Notes under the pieces: model-generated | Told to the model about the DNA's origin: nothing | What the model saw: only the letters and a program-made list of their open reading frames with translations | Databases searched by the model: none | NCBI GenBank assembly: GCA_947259405.1 | Contig: CAMYLY010000004.1 | Coordinates: 249,947 to 313,946 of the forward strand | Length of the DNA stretch: 64,000 bases | Reading direction: 5' to 3' | From: an uncultured Gemmatimonadales bacterium | Lineage (GTDB): Bacteria; Gemmatimonadota; Gemmatimonadetes; Gemmatimonadales; GWC2-71-9 | Program-made: the position numbers and the translations under genes | Shown here: piece by piece, positions 16,414-25,668 of the stretch | How positions within the stretch are numbered: position 1 is the first letter of the stretch | How the letters are laid out: each line of letters begins with the position of its first letter

Positions 16414-19400
16414 ATGGCGAGCACCACTACTGGACGACTCAGCGCCGTGCGGAAGATCCAGGATCTTCCAGATCTTTTTGGTGCCCTTGGCTACGAACCA
16501 CAGTTCCTTCCGTTCGACGACGGTCATTTCATCGTGGCGCGTTGGCACGGGTTCCGGGTCGCGGCAGTCCTTTCGGACACGCCATCCAGCACCGCTCGAG
16601 GCCTCGCGCGGCTGATCGCCACTCGGGGCCTACGGGGCATGGCGTGCGCGTTAGGCCACGACACACTGTGCCTAGCAGCGCCGCACATCGGAAGCCTGTC
16701 GACCACCAAGGCCTACCGCATCCCGCTTCTTGGCGCCAACGCCGAGCAGTTGGATCTCCTCGAGGCCATCCGGCCGGATCGCCAAGCCAACGCCCTCAAT
16801 CATGCCCTTCGCATCAGTGAGCTGCTCAGCACTGAAGCAGCGGGCGATCGATTCTTTCGAGCGCTCGGGACCATTCTCGGCACCATGGCCAACGAACTCG
16901 ATCCAAAGATTCCTGTCGATGACCGACGGAACGTGGCGTTGCTGTCGGTTACGCGAATCCTGTTTCTCTATTTCGTTCAAGCCAAGGGCTGGCTGAACGG
17001 GGAACGCCGGTTTCTCCGCCGCCATCTGGACGAAGCCTTAGCCGGGGGGCACGCGTTTCATGCCCAGGTCCTGGACCCGCTCTTCTTCGACACGCTCAAT
17101 CGGCCTCACAGCGAGCGGCGCCAATCCCGCTTCGCCGGCGTCCCCTACCTCAACGGCGGGTTGTTCCAGCTGCATCGGCTCGAACGGATGACGTCGGGCA
17201 GGCATCTCTCCAATGATCTGTGGCGTCGTGCGTTCGACGAAATCTTTGAGAAGTTTCGGTTTTGCGTTCGTGAAGCCGACGAAGTTGATGCTATCGCGCC
17301 CGACATGCTTGGGCGTGTCTTCGAACGCCTGATGGCGACAGATCAACGTCGCACGAGCGGCACCTACTACACACCCGAATCTCTTGTGCAACAAATAGTA
17401 GAGACGGCGATCGACACTGCACTCGGACCAAGGCGGGCGAATTCCTGGCAAGGGCGTCTCCATGCGGTTCGGATCCTCGATCCTGCATGCGGGTCCGGCG
17501 CGTTCCTGCTGGGGGCCCTCGAACACCTTGCGAAAATCCACACTGGCAACTGGAACGGGCGACCGTTGTCTGGTTGTCTTCTGCGTCGGAACATCCTCGA
17601 ACGGAATCTGTTTGGAGTCGATCTAGATCCGACTGCCGTTCGGCTTGCGGAACTTCGCTTGTGGCTCGCACTCATCGCGGACGACGCAGAGTCAATGGTT
17701 CAAAATGTCTCTCCTCTTCCAAACTTGGACGGCGTGGTTCAGCAAGGCGATGCTCTGCTTGATCCCTTAGCCGCTACCCGGGCGCTATCCGTACCGACGT
17801 CGTTCGCGAGTAAGGCAGAGTGTGAAAGCGCCGAGCGCACCCGCCGAACGTTGTTCCAGGCCCGTGGATCCGAGTATCGTCGTCTCATCCGCGAACTCAG
17901 AGTTCAAGAAATCGAACTCACAAAAGAGTTGATCGGGCGATCGACCGCGGCACTCGATCTGCGACTCGAGGAACTCGCCGAACTCGAAAACCGGAAGGAT
18001 CTTTTCGGCCAGCGAGTCGGGCCAAACGCTGCCGTTCAAGCGAAGCGCAAAGTCCTCCAAGGAACTCTGAGCACGCTCGACCGGTGGAGGAGCGCCCTTG
18101 GGGACGGTGCCGTGCCTTTCTTTTCCTTCGAGGTCCGGGTTCCCAAAACAATGCGGCGCGGTGGTTTCGACGTGGTAGTGGGGAATCCACCATGGGTCCG
18201 TGCCGAGCGGCTTGTGCCAGAGGCAAGACGCGCCCTGAGGAGCCGCTTTACGTGGTGGAAGGGAAGCTCAAGTCACGGATACGCTCATCTCCCAGATCTT
18301 GCGCTCGCGTTCCTTCAGAGGGGGCTGGAGCTGACGCGGCCCGGCGGAGTGTTGGCATTCCTTGTCCCCAGCAAGCTGGCAACGGCCGGATACGCCGAAT
18401 CCGCTCGGCACGCACTAGTGCGAGAAACCACGATCAAGTACCTCCATCGAGTTCCACAATCAGAGTCCAAGCGGTTCGAAGCAACAACGTATCCACTGGC
18501 CATCGTGCTCCAGCGCGATCGTCCCACGCCCGACAACCGTCTTGCGCTGGATCTGAAATCCTCGAAGACCGTCAGTCAGCACTCGATGAGGGGACACGGG
18601 CCTTGGATACTCCTGCCAGATCATGAGCGCCGGGCACTTCACACCTTTCTCGAGTCGGCTGAGCCGATGTCAAGCTTCACTCGTGCCTCGCTGGGACTGA
18701 AAACTGGAGCAGATCACGTATTCGTCGGCACACCAATGCAACGGAGAGGCCGGTTGTGGCAGGTCAGCTTCGGGTCCGAGGAATCGTGGATCGAAGGTGA
18801 GGTGATTCGCCCGGCAGTGCGGGGGCGCGACGTGAGTGCGTTCGACGTTCGGACGCCGAAGGTCGTCATCTGGGCCGGCGATGCCTCAGGCAATCCGAAA
18901 GAGGCGATGCCTGAGCTCGCGCTGGCCTATATCGCAGCTCATGCACCGGTGCTCAGGGCCCGCGCTGACTACCGAGGCGGACCGCTTTGGTCGGTGTTCC
19001 GAACAAAGGTGGCGCGCGTGACACACCGCGTCGTGTGGCCCGATATCGCACAACGCCCGAGAGTGGTCTATCTGGAAGCGGGACAAAACCACACCGCGTT
19101 GCCGCTCAACTCCTGCTATTGCGCGCCCGCAGCTTCCGCAAACGAAGCCCATGTCATGACGGCCGTACTCAATTCAACGTGGACAATCCCGTACGTCCGG
19201 TCCGTCGCAGATGAAGCACGTGGAGATTACCGCAGACTGAACGCGCGAGTGATGAATCGGGTGCCTATTCCGAGGGGGCAAGCCCGATGTCAAACAGTCA
19301 TCGAGATCAGTCGAGATGCTCACCAGAAGGGACACGCAAACCAAGATGACCTGGACGAAGTTGTCGCGGAGGCGCTGGAGCTCACGCCCGCAACACGCAA

Positions 19401-19437
19401 CAAGCTCCGAGCAATGGCCAGGACTGCGTGCCGTTGA
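16414..19437 (+). CDS. Eco57I-type class I DNA N6-adenine methyltransferase, defence-associated
   Basis: 1007 residues. Residues 1-290 are an N-terminal domain with RILFLYFVQAKGWL and VPYLNGGLF, as in Eco57I/PglX-like enzymes. The methylase core starts with LGRVFERLMATDQRRTSGTYYTP; motif I DPACGSGAF is at 356-364, and catalytic motif IV NPPW at 591-594. A helical insert (about 470-560) separates them. The C-terminal 300 residues resemble target-recognition regions. No clear nuclease motif was found in the N-terminus. It would methylate adenine in a specific DNA site. The SNF2 helicase follows at once, so the two probably form one system. Confidence 0.88.
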   Translation: MASTTTGRLSAVRKIQDLPDLFGALGYEPQFLPFDDGHFIVARWHGFRVAAVLSDTPSSTARGLARLIATRGLRGMACALGHDTLCLAAPHIGSLSTTKAYRIPLLGANAEQLDLLEAIRPDRQANALNHALRISELLSTEAAGDRFFRALGTILGTMANELDPKIPVDDRRNVALLSVTRILFLYFVQAKGWLNGERRFLRRHLDEALAGGHAFHAQVLDPLFFDTLNRPHSERRQSRFAGVPYLNGGLFQLHRLERMTSGRHLSNDLWRRAFDEIFEKFRFCVREADEVDAIAPDMLGRVFERLMATDQRRTSGTYYTPESLVQQIVETAIDTALGPRRANSWQGRLHAVRILDPACGSGAFLLGALEHLAKIHTGNWNGRPLSGCLLRRNILERNLFGVDLDPTAVRLAELRLWLALIADDAESMVQNVSPLPNLDGVVQQGDALLDPLAATRALSVPTSFASKAECESAERTRRTLFQARGSEYRRLIRELRVQEIELTKELIGRSTAALDLRLEELAELENRKDLFGQRVGPNAAVQAKRKVLQGTLSTLDRWRSALGDGAVPFFSFEVRVPKTMRRGGFDVVVGNPPWVRAERLVPEARRALRSRFTWWKGSSSHGYAHLPDLALAFLQRGLELTRPGGVLAFLVPSKLATAGYAESARHALVRETTIKYLHRVPQSESKRFEATTYPLAIVLQRDRPTPDNRLALDLKSSKTVSQHSMRGHGPWILLPDHERRALHTFLESAEPMSSFTRASLGLKTGADHVFVGTPMQRRGRLWQVSFGSEESWIEGEVIRPAVRGRDVSAFDVRTPKVVIWAGDASGNPKEAMPELALAYIAAHAPVLRARADYRGGPLWSVFRTKVARVTHRVVWPDIAQRPRVVYLEAGQNHTALPLNSCYCAPAASANEAHVMTAVLNSTWTIPYVRSVADEARGDYRRLNARVMNRVPIPRGQARCQTVIEISRDAHQKGHANQDDLDEVVAEALELTPATRNKLRAMARTACR

Positions 19438-19444
19438 CCTGAAC

Positions 19445-21664
19445 GTGGTGCGCGAGCCCTTCTTGTGGAAACTGAATCGGGCAGAGCCCCAGTCTCCTGA
19501 CACGATTTTTCAGCGCATTCGGCGTGCGACGGCTGGTCCCATTGCATCGGGGTGGCATCCGCCTGCCTGGCTTCTCCCCCATCAGATCCCAGCGGCAATA
19601 CGAATTGCCGGCAGCCTGCGGGAATTCAACGGCGCCTTTCTTTCCGATGCGGTTGGATTGGGTAAGACGTACGTAGCGCTATCAGTGGCTTCGCGCTATG
19701 CAACCAGGACTGTCTTGGCTCCGGCCGTCCTTCGATCTCAGTGGAAATCGGTAGCGCAATCGGTGGGCGTGCCCATCACCATTCAGAGCCACGAAGCGCT
19801 GAGTCACGGGGCACACCTCACCCCTTCGGCATTGGTCGTTATTGATGAGGCACACCGACTTCGGAACGCGGCCACGCGACGGTACGACCGACTGGCGCGC
19901 GATCTTCAAGGCGCGGCGGTGCTCTGCGTCACGGCCACTCCTGTGGTCAATCACCTTCAAGATCTAGCGAATCTGCTGCGCCTGTTCCTGTCTGATGGAG
20001 CACTTGGCTTCTTGGGCGTCCCTTCTATTCAAGAATCGGCAGCTGGTCGACGGGGCACGTTACTGCAAAAGGCCGTGGCACCTCTGATCGTGGCTCGTTC
20101 ATCGAGGACGATCAACGCGCCCGACAATGCGCTGCCGGCAGTTAACGATCACGCGGTCATCCTGAAATCGACACTGCCACCTGGCCAGCTCGAGCATGTG
20201 CTTGCCGGCATCGACGCACTCGACTTTCCGACATTCGGCACATCCAGCGAGCGCACACTGCTTCGCCACCACCTGCTCTACCGACTCGCGTCGTCACCTG
20301 CTGCATATTCCGAATCGCTACATAGACACCTGATATACCTGGATCGAGCGATCATCGCTGGGCGAAGCGGAGAGCGCCTGAAGCGCGGAGAGTCCCGTCG
20401 TCTATTCGGGTCCCGCGATGACCTGCAGTTCGAACTCCCGTTGCCAAGTATAGGAGACATTGTTCCGGTCGACGCCTTGGAGACCGAGCGGGCCCGCGTA
20501 CGACGACTCCTACACGAGAACGGATTTCGCACGGCCAACAATCCCAAGGCCAATCACCTGCAGTCTCTGCTACGTTCCCGGAATGCGATGAAGACCATCG
20601 TATTCACGTCCGCAACGTCCACCGCCCTGGATCTTGCGAACCGGTTGGGATGGAGCAGCGTGGCCGTGGTAAGCGGAGGCAACGCATGGATTGCGAGCGG
20701 TCGCTGTCGCGCGGACGATGCACTCGACTGGTTTGCACCTGCAGCGAGGAAACGTCCCCGCCAACACCGGCGGCTTAAGCTGAAAGTGCTGATCGCAACA
20801 GACATCGCCAGCGAAGGTCTGGATCTTCATGACGCTGACGCGGTCGTGCATTACGATATCCCTTGGACACCCCTCCGCCTCGCACAGCGCCTTGGCCGAG
20901 TCCGTCGCCTGGGCGCCAAGCATCGTGTAGCGCACGTCTTTTGGTACGCACCACCCGCCTGCTTGGAGGAGAGGCTCTGCCTACGGGACCGGATCGAGGG
21001 GAAGGTCGAGACGCAAATCCAGACTACTGTCACTACTTCCAGTCTAGTCGGCGAATCAGCCATTTGGAGTGCACAACTCGAATCGCGAGAGGATCTCGCC
21101 AATCTCAGTGCGGCAACGAAGCATACGCGACTGGGCCTCTCCGTCGTCAGCGGGCCCCTTGCCGTCATAGCAGCCATTCGCTGGTCTACCAGCGTTGGGA
21201 GCATTCCGGAGGTCGTCGCGCTCGGGGGTAGGCACCTGAATGTACTCCACGACTTTCAGGAGGTTGCGCGTCTGGTGGAAAGGCTTCGCATGGCCGACCC
21301 GATCAACGCTCAACCCCCATCGCGGGCCATGGAGGCTTTCATCCAACTCCTTCGCTCTCGCTTGCGCGCCGCAATGCTCCCCGCGGAAGGAAGAGAAGCG
21401 CGGGACCTCAGCAGAGAGATCCTCTCAAAGGCGCCAGCGGCACACGTGAACAGAAACACAGAAACCCTTGATTGCCTAAACGAGGTGCTGGACCGGCTGG
21501 GCCATGGTCTTCCAGTTGGTCCCGAACGCGAACTCGCAACGCTCCTGCACAGCAACGCGTTCGCTTCCCTCCGCCACTGGATCACAGAAGCCAATTATCG
21601 GGTCCACCCGACTGACTTCACCGTCGAGGGTGTGCTCTTTGGAGACGGCACGCTCACGACCTGA
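19445..21664 (+). CDS. SNF2-family helicase/ATPase partnered with the methyltransferase
   Basis: 739 residues counted from GTG at 19445; the frame is open back to an ATG at 19316 inside the methyltransferase, but those codons look like a shifted reading of that gene, so the exact start is uncertain. Superfamily 2 motifs: Walker A AVGLGKTYVAL near 70-78, DEAH near 134-137 (VVIDEAHRLRN), CVTATPVVN, IVFTSATST, and QRLGRVRRLG (motif VI). Only helicase motifs are seen; no PLD or PD-(D/E)xK nuclease. SNF2 proteins next to Eco57I-type methylases occur in DISARM and related anti-phage islands as the DNA translocating component. DrmA, DrmB and DrmC homologues are absent here. Confidence 0.85.
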   Translation: MVREPFLWKLNRAEPQSPDTIFQRIRRATAGPIASGWHPPAWLLPHQIPAAIRIAGSLREFNGAFLSDAVGLGKTYVALSVASRYATRTVLAPAVLRSQWKSVAQSVGVPITIQSHEALSHGAHLTPSALVVIDEAHRLRNAATRRYDRLARDLQGAAVLCVTATPVVNHLQDLANLLRLFLSDGALGFLGVPSIQESAAGRRGTLLQKAVAPLIVARSSRTINAPDNALPAVNDHAVILKSTLPPGQLEHVLAGIDALDFPTFGTSSERTLLRHHLLYRLASSPAAYSESLHRHLIYLDRAIIAGRSGERLKRGESRRLFGSRDDLQFELPLPSIGDIVPVDALETERARVRRLLHENGFRTANNPKANHLQSLLRSRNAMKTIVFTSATSTALDLANRLGWSSVAVVSGGNAWIASGRCRADDALDWFAPAARKRPRQHRRLKLKVLIATDIASEGLDLHDADAVVHYDIPWTPLRLAQRLGRVRRLGAKHRVAHVFWYAPPACLEERLCLRDRIEGKVETQIQTTVTTSSLVGESAIWSAQLESREDLANLSAATKHTRLGLSVVSGPLAVIAAIRWSTSVGSIPEVVALGGRHLNVLHDFQEVARLVERLRMADPINAQPPSRAMEAFIQLLRSRLRAAMLPAEGREARDLSREILSKAPAAHVNRNTETLDCLNEVLDRLGHGLPVGPERELATLLHSNAFASLRHWITEANYRVHPTDFTVEGVLFGDGTLTT

Positions 21665-21725
21665 CCCTTTGCACCAACCCCCGGTCCTTCACATCTTCCA
21701 ACTACTCACTCACCGGACGCCCGCG

Positions 21726-22418
21726 ATGTCGCTCAAGACCCGCATCATCGAGATGGTTGGGTTTGCACCGCTCTCCCACCGGCCGCCACTCTCGGCACGG
21801 TTCTGGATCTACTGCTCCGCGGCCTACCTGATTCCGGTCGTTGTCCAGGTCGCATTGCCGGAGGACCCGACCCTTACGGACGAGTTGGTATGGCTTGTTA
21901 CGCTCGCACCGGCGTTTCTCTTGTCGCTGCACTACGGACTCAAAGGTGCGTTTGCCGGTCTCACCATGGGCACAGCCCTATTCATGGTTGTCCAGACCGT
22001 GGTAGCGCTGAACTACACACCGGATGACTGGCGGATTACGGTACCGATCTACATCGCCTACGGTACGCTTGCGATCAGCGTAGGGTGGTTGTCAGAGGAG
22101 TTACACAACTACTACCGTCGCGCACTCCAGAATGAGCGCATGGCAGCCATTGGCCAGTTTGCCATCGCTATTCGGCATGAGATCAATAACGCGCTCACCG
22201 CCATTGTCACCGAAAGCCAGTTGCTGTCGGATCAGGAATCCAGCCTCACCGAAGATCAAAAGGAATCGGCCCAAGCCATTCACGACGCGGCCATACGCAT
22301 CGCAGGGAACGTGCGGAAGATTACGAGCCTGGCAGATGCACCGGTGACGACCTACACGGGCGACGTCATGATGGTTGATTTCGCGGCAGCGAAAACCAAG
22401 AAGGCGGAGCCGGCCTAG
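21726..22418 (+). CDS. Membrane protein with histidine kinase DHp-like domain but no ATPase domain
   Basis: 230 residues from the ATG at 21726. Four or so membrane segments (about 25-45, 55-75, 80-100, 108-128) are followed by NERMAAIGQFAIAIRHEINNALTAIVTESQLL, a textbook H-box with His followed by E-I-N-N as in HisKA domains, then a second helix. The gene stops there: no N, G1 or G2 boxes of an HATPase_c domain. It may act as a phosphotransfer protein, a dimerisation decoy, or be a truncated kinase. Its stop TAG overlaps the convergent PhoU gene in CTAG. The longer frame starting at 21504 lies in the helicase gene and is rejected. Confidence 0.8.
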   Translation: MSLKTRIIEMVGFAPLSHRPPLSARFWIYCSAAYLIPVVVQVALPEDPTLTDELVWLVTLAPAFLLSLHYGLKGAFAGLTMGTALFMVVQTVVALNYTPDDWRITVPIYIAYGTLAISVGWLSEELHNYYRRALQNERMAAIGQFAIAIRHEINNALTAIVTESQLLSDQESSLTEDQKESAQAIHDAAIRIAGNVRKITSLADAPVTTYTGDVMMVDFAAAKTKKAEPA

Positions 22419-23104
22419 CCACCCGCCGCACGTGTGCCATTGTCCTCGTCATAATAGTCGAGCTTGTGCAGCGGCATCACCACACTCGAGAGCACGTTGA
22501 GGACGTGACCACCGATACGCTTGTAGAATCTCGCACCCAACACGACCGCGGCAGCGGTCGCCGCATCGTAGTCGCTGTGGGCGACACGCGTGATCAACAC
22601 ATCGCACCGCTGCGCCATGTCCCGCCCTTGCTGAATGAGCACGAGCGCCTGCTCCTGATCTGAGTTCGCAAAGGCGTCTTTCCCCTGGCCAAACGCGGAT
22701 TCAACCCCAGCGCGGACCTCCGCAAGCTCTGCCACGATGTCATCATCGGGCAGCGGCTCGGGTCGAAAGTCATCCACCTCGGTCAGGTTCTTGGCATAGT
22801 CGCCGATCCGCTCAACGTCCTTGACCAGACTGATGAGCACGAGACAGTACGGTAGATTGGCGCTGGTCCCGCGCAGCGAGAGGTGGGCGATCACCTGCTT
22901 GCGGATGGCCCGCTGCAACTTGTTGATCTCCACGTCACGCTTGTAGACGCGCGTGCGGTCTTCGGCTGAACTCTGCGGGCTGAAATACAGCTCGCCCGCC
23001 TCGCACGTCAGATGATAGGCCATCTCAAACATCTTCAAAAAGTTCTGGCCCATTTCCTCGAGCGGCTTCGCCGAACGGAAGAACGTGAGTAACTCGTGCA
23101 GCAT
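22415..23104 (-). CDS. PhoU-domain protein (phosphate uptake regulator)
   Basis: 229 residues, all helical. A PhoU-like three-helix repeat is visible in LTCEAGELYFSPQSSAEDRTRVYKRDVEINKLQRAIRKQ and again in the second half; LISLVKDVERIGDYAKNLTEV carries the E/D-x3-D metal-binding pattern typical for PhoU. It follows the Na/Pi symporter gene by 15 bp and probably regulates phosphate uptake through that transporter, as PhoU domains fused or linked to NptA-type carriers do. Confidence 0.88.
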   Translation of the reverse strand: MLHELLTFFRSAKPLEEMGQNFLKMFEMAYHLTCEAGELYFSPQSSAEDRTRVYKRDVEINKLQRAIRKQVIAHLSLRGTSANLPYCLVLISLVKDVERIGDYAKNLTEVDDFRPEPLPDDDIVAELAEVRAGVESAFGQGKDAFANSDQEQALVLIQQGRDMAQRCDVLITRVAHSDYDAATAAAVVLGARFYKRIGGHVLNVLSSVVMPLHKLDYYDEDNGTRAAGG

Positions 23105-23119
23105 ACTACCCCCTCCGGT

Positions 23120-24292
23120 CTACCCGAGTACCTGGTTGAGCACGGCAAACAGCGCAGGCACACCGTAGAAGAGAATGAGAACATAGAGTAGAGCCCACCG
23201 GCGCGATTCCACCGCGACCGTGGCCAGACGCTCGGCCGCCAGGACCGGAATGTCGCGAGTGCGTTTAGACGGTAAGATCAGCAGGGTCGCGCTCAAGTTG
23301 AAGAGCAAATGCACGACCGCGATCGTGATCCCCGCTGAAGCATTCTCCCCGGTCGCTGCCAACGCTGCCAATGCAGCGGTCACCGTCGTACCGATATTCG
23401 CACCCACTGTGATCGGAAACGCCTGGCGCACCGTGATGAGCGCCGCACCTGCGAGCGGCACCAATAATGACGTCGTGATCGAACTGGACTGTACCATCAC
23501 CGTCACGACGATACCGATGATCATGGCGAGCAGCGGGGCCTGCTCGAGTCCGCGTGACACCAATCCCTCGACCCGCGACCGCATGACCGAGCGCATGACC
23601 CGCACGAGGAGATAGAGTGCCGTGAAGATCAAGCTGGCGCTGATAACGATGAGTGTTGTGCCCTGCGCCCCAGGGCCGTCAAAGACAAGCGCGATCCCGC
23701 TCTTGACCGGCGCCAGCGCGGCCTTGAGCGCATTCTTGATCGGGCTCTCGTACTCGACGCCCCCGAGCCCGGTGAGCGACGAGGAGAGGGCGGTCGCGGT
23801 GCGGCGCAGGTATCCCGTCAGCATCTCGATCGGGAGAAACACGGCAACGGCAATGAAATTGAAGAAGTCGTGACATGTGGCGACCGCAAAAGCGCGGCGG
23901 AACTCTTCGGGCCGCCCGATGTGACCCAGCGAGACGATCGTGTTGGTCACCGTCGTCCCGATGTTCGCGCCCATGATCATCGCGACCGCATTGGCAACGG
24001 GTAGCGGATTCTCGGGAGCGGCAACCAGTCCCACGATCAACGAAGTGGAAACCGATGAACTCTGCACCAGCGTGGTCGCGAGAATGCCGACCATCAGCCC
24101 CATGAACGGATTCTCGGTGGCCGCAAAGAAACTTTCGAGGAGCCCGCTGCCCAGCGATTTGAACCCGTCGCCCAACCCGTTCACGCCAAGGAGGAAGACG
24201 AAGAGCAACGCGATCACCGCTAGCACGCGGAGCGCTGGGTGCGTCCGCGTCAGTGGCGACGGCTGAGATGCGGGAGCGCGTTGTGCGTTCAA
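23120..24292 (-). CDS. Na+/phosphate symporter (NptA/PF02690 family)
   Basis: 390 residues with two inverted-repeat halves, each carrying a QSSS signature: TTLVQSSSVSTSLIVGLV (about 75-92) and VTVMVQSSSITTSLLVPL in the second half; both are followed by GANIGTT motifs (MIMGANIGTTVTN; VGANIGTTVTA). About eight to ten membrane segments. Imports inorganic phosphate coupled to sodium. Co-transcribed with the PhoU-domain gene. Its start faces the DNA-repair cassette with a 138-bp shared control region. Confidence 0.93.
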   Translation of the reverse strand: MNAQRAPASQPSPLTRTHPALRVLAVIALLFVFLLGVNGLGDGFKSLGSGLLESFFAATENPFMGLMVGILATTLVQSSSVSTSLIVGLVAAPENPLPVANAVAMIMGANIGTTVTNTIVSLGHIGRPEEFRRAFAVATCHDFFNFIAVAVFLPIEMLTGYLRRTATALSSSLTGLGGVEYESPIKNALKAALAPVKSGIALVFDGPGAQGTTLIVISASLIFTALYLLVRVMRSVMRSRVEGLVSRGLEQAPLLAMIIGIVVTVMVQSSSITTSLLVPLAGAALITVRQAFPITVGANIGTTVTAALAALAATGENASAGITIAVVHLLFNLSATLLILPSKRTRDIPVLAAERLATVAVESRRWALLYVLILFYGVPALFAVLNQVLG

Positions 24293-24388
24293 AGGATGAG
24301 CAGGCGAGTGGCGAGAATCCGCTCTATGCGCGAAAGAGTCGGCAGAAATGTAACGGCAAAACTATGGTTGGATAGAAGCTCCCAAAGG

Positions 24389-24440
24389 CGGGGTTGCAGC
24401 ACCCCGTTTTCGGCTTATATTCGGGAATAGATGCCCGAAC
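24389..24440 (+). promoter_or_regulatory. Promoter and two inverted repeats in front of the mutagenesis cassette
   Basis: A sigma-70-like promoter is seen: TTGCAG (24394-24399), a 16-bp spacer, TATATT (24416-24421). It is embedded in two inverted repeats: CGGGGT-N6-ACCCCG (24389-24406) over the -35, and TTCGGG-N8-CCCGAA (24420-24439) over the -10 and the ATG at 24431. These are plausible binding sites for an SOS-type repressor. The first repeat is followed by TTTT and could instead be a terminator hairpin. Confidence 0.5.
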
Positions 24441-24622
24441 AAATACCGAAGACCGCCCGGCGGCCGGGTGGCGAACTGCAGTTCAATCCGAGGCCGGATC
24501 ACCCCCGGTATCCCCGTGAAACCTGGGGATCCGGGTCGATCTGCCCAGAATGCGGGGGGCCGGTGGCCCACGCGTCGACCTGCCTGTATTGCCTGTCGTG
24601 CGGTTGGGGACGCTGCGGGTGA
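24431..24622 (+). CDS. 63-residue zinc-ribbon protein
   Basis: 63 residues. The N-terminal half is proline/arginine-rich; the C-terminal half holds a zinc-ribbon-like set of cysteines: CPECGG (41-44 region), then C-x2-C-x2-C-x4-C in STCLYCLSCGWGRCG. Its TGA stop overlaps the GTG start of the radical SAM gene in GTGA, so translation is coupled. First gene of the repair cassette. Function unknown; a nucleic-acid or partner-binding role is a guess from the fold. Confidence 0.65.
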   Translation: MPEQIPKTARRPGGELQFNPRPDHPRYPRETWGSGSICPECGGPVAHASTCLYCLSCGWGRCG

Positions 24623-25668
24623 CGGCCGGCTCCGAGCCCACCTTGTTCGCGCTCCCGCAGCACGCGGAAAGCGCCCTGTCCGTTGTCGCCGAGCGGCGGC
24701 GCGGCACGAAGTTCGTTGAGCTTCCCTGCCAATCGATCATCAACACTCCCGAATCGACCGGCATGGAGTTCTGGTCGGTCAATCCCTATGTCGGATGTGA
24801 ATTCGGGTGTTCGTATTGTTACGCCCGCTTCGCACACACGTACGTGGTCGACCGTGCGCGCACGCGCGGTCGCCTGCACGTTCCGCTCGGTCGCGAGCCG
24901 TTCGAGCAACGCATCTTCGTGAAACGCCGCTCGTCGGTGTTGCGTGCGCTGGATATCGACCTACGAAAGTTCCGGCGTCGAAAAATTCGTGACGGAACCC
25001 AGACGCTGCTCATCGGTAGTGGCACCGATCCTTACCAGCCCGCCGAGCGCCTGTACCAGATCACGCGAACCATCCTCGACCGGTTGCGCGCCGAGCGTGG
25101 CATCCGCATCGGGATCATTACGAAGAGTCCGCTGATCTGTCGCGACCTCGACCTGCTCAAAGAAGTCGGACGGCGCAACCTCGTCTCCGTTTATATCTCA
25201 CTCATCAGCGCCGACATCAGCGTCATCAAGCAGTTCGAGGCCCGCTCCCCTATGCCGCACGCTCGGCTCCGTGCACTGCAGAAGCTCACGGGTAACGGCA
25301 TTCGCGCCGGTCTGCTCGTGGCACCGGTGCTTCCCGGTATTACGGACACGGTTCCACAAATCGAACTACTCATGACCGAAGCGCGGGCGGCTGGAGCGCA
25401 CTTCGCCCATCCCGTACCGCTCAGGATGTACGCCGACACCCGTGCGCGCGTGTTTCCAATTCTGGCTAAAGTCTATCCGCACTTCGTTGCCCGCTACAAA
25501 GAAAACTATTATCACGATCAAAATGTCTCCGACATCTACCATGAGGCACTGCGCGCGCGGTTTCGAGAGATCGGACAGCGATTCGGTATTCACGACACCG
25601 GGAGTGAGCGTGATTACACCAAGCCACCGACCGTCCCGTCGCCGCAACTCACGCTCTGGCAGTCCTGA
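24619..25668 (+). CDS. Radical SAM protein of the PA0069/Rv2578c family
   Basis: 349 residues from the GTG at 24619, which overlaps the preceding stop; a longer frame from 24550 would run through the zinc-ribbon gene. The 4Fe-4S site C-x3-C-x2-C is in YVGCEFGCSYCYARF. GSGTDPYQPAE, ITKSPLICRDLDLL and SVYISLIS match the PA0069-type family, which is distantly related to spore photoproduct lyase (SplB). Activity unproven; a DNA-lesion repair reaction is suggested by family and by the neighbours. The stop TGA overlaps the imuB ATG (TGATG). Confidence 0.9.
   Translation: MTAGSEPTLFALPQHAESALSVVAERRRGTKFVELPCQSIINTPESTGMEFWSVNPYVGCEFGCSYCYARFAHTYVVDRARTRGRLHVPLGREPFEQRIFVKRRSSVLRALDIDLRKFRRRKIRDGTQTLLIGSGTDPYQPAERLYQITRTILDRLRAERGIRIGIITKSPLICRDLDLLKEVGRRNLVSVYISLISADISVIKQFEARSPMPHARLRALQKLTGNGIRAGLLVAPVLPGITDTVPQIELLMTEARAAGAHFAHPVPLRMYADTRARVFPILAKVYPHFVARYKENYYHDQNVSDIYHEALRARFREIGQRFGIHDTGSERDYTKPPTVPSPQLTLWQS

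Noticed and set aside
16414..21664. Complete Type I or Type ISP restriction system
   Set aside because: No HsdS-like specificity gene, no HsdR nuclease domain, and the helicase is a separate polypeptide.
24389..24410. Intrinsic terminator for an upstream rightward gene
   Set aside because: No rightward gene precedes it (the symporter reads the other way), so the hairpin-plus-T pattern is kept as a possible operator instead.
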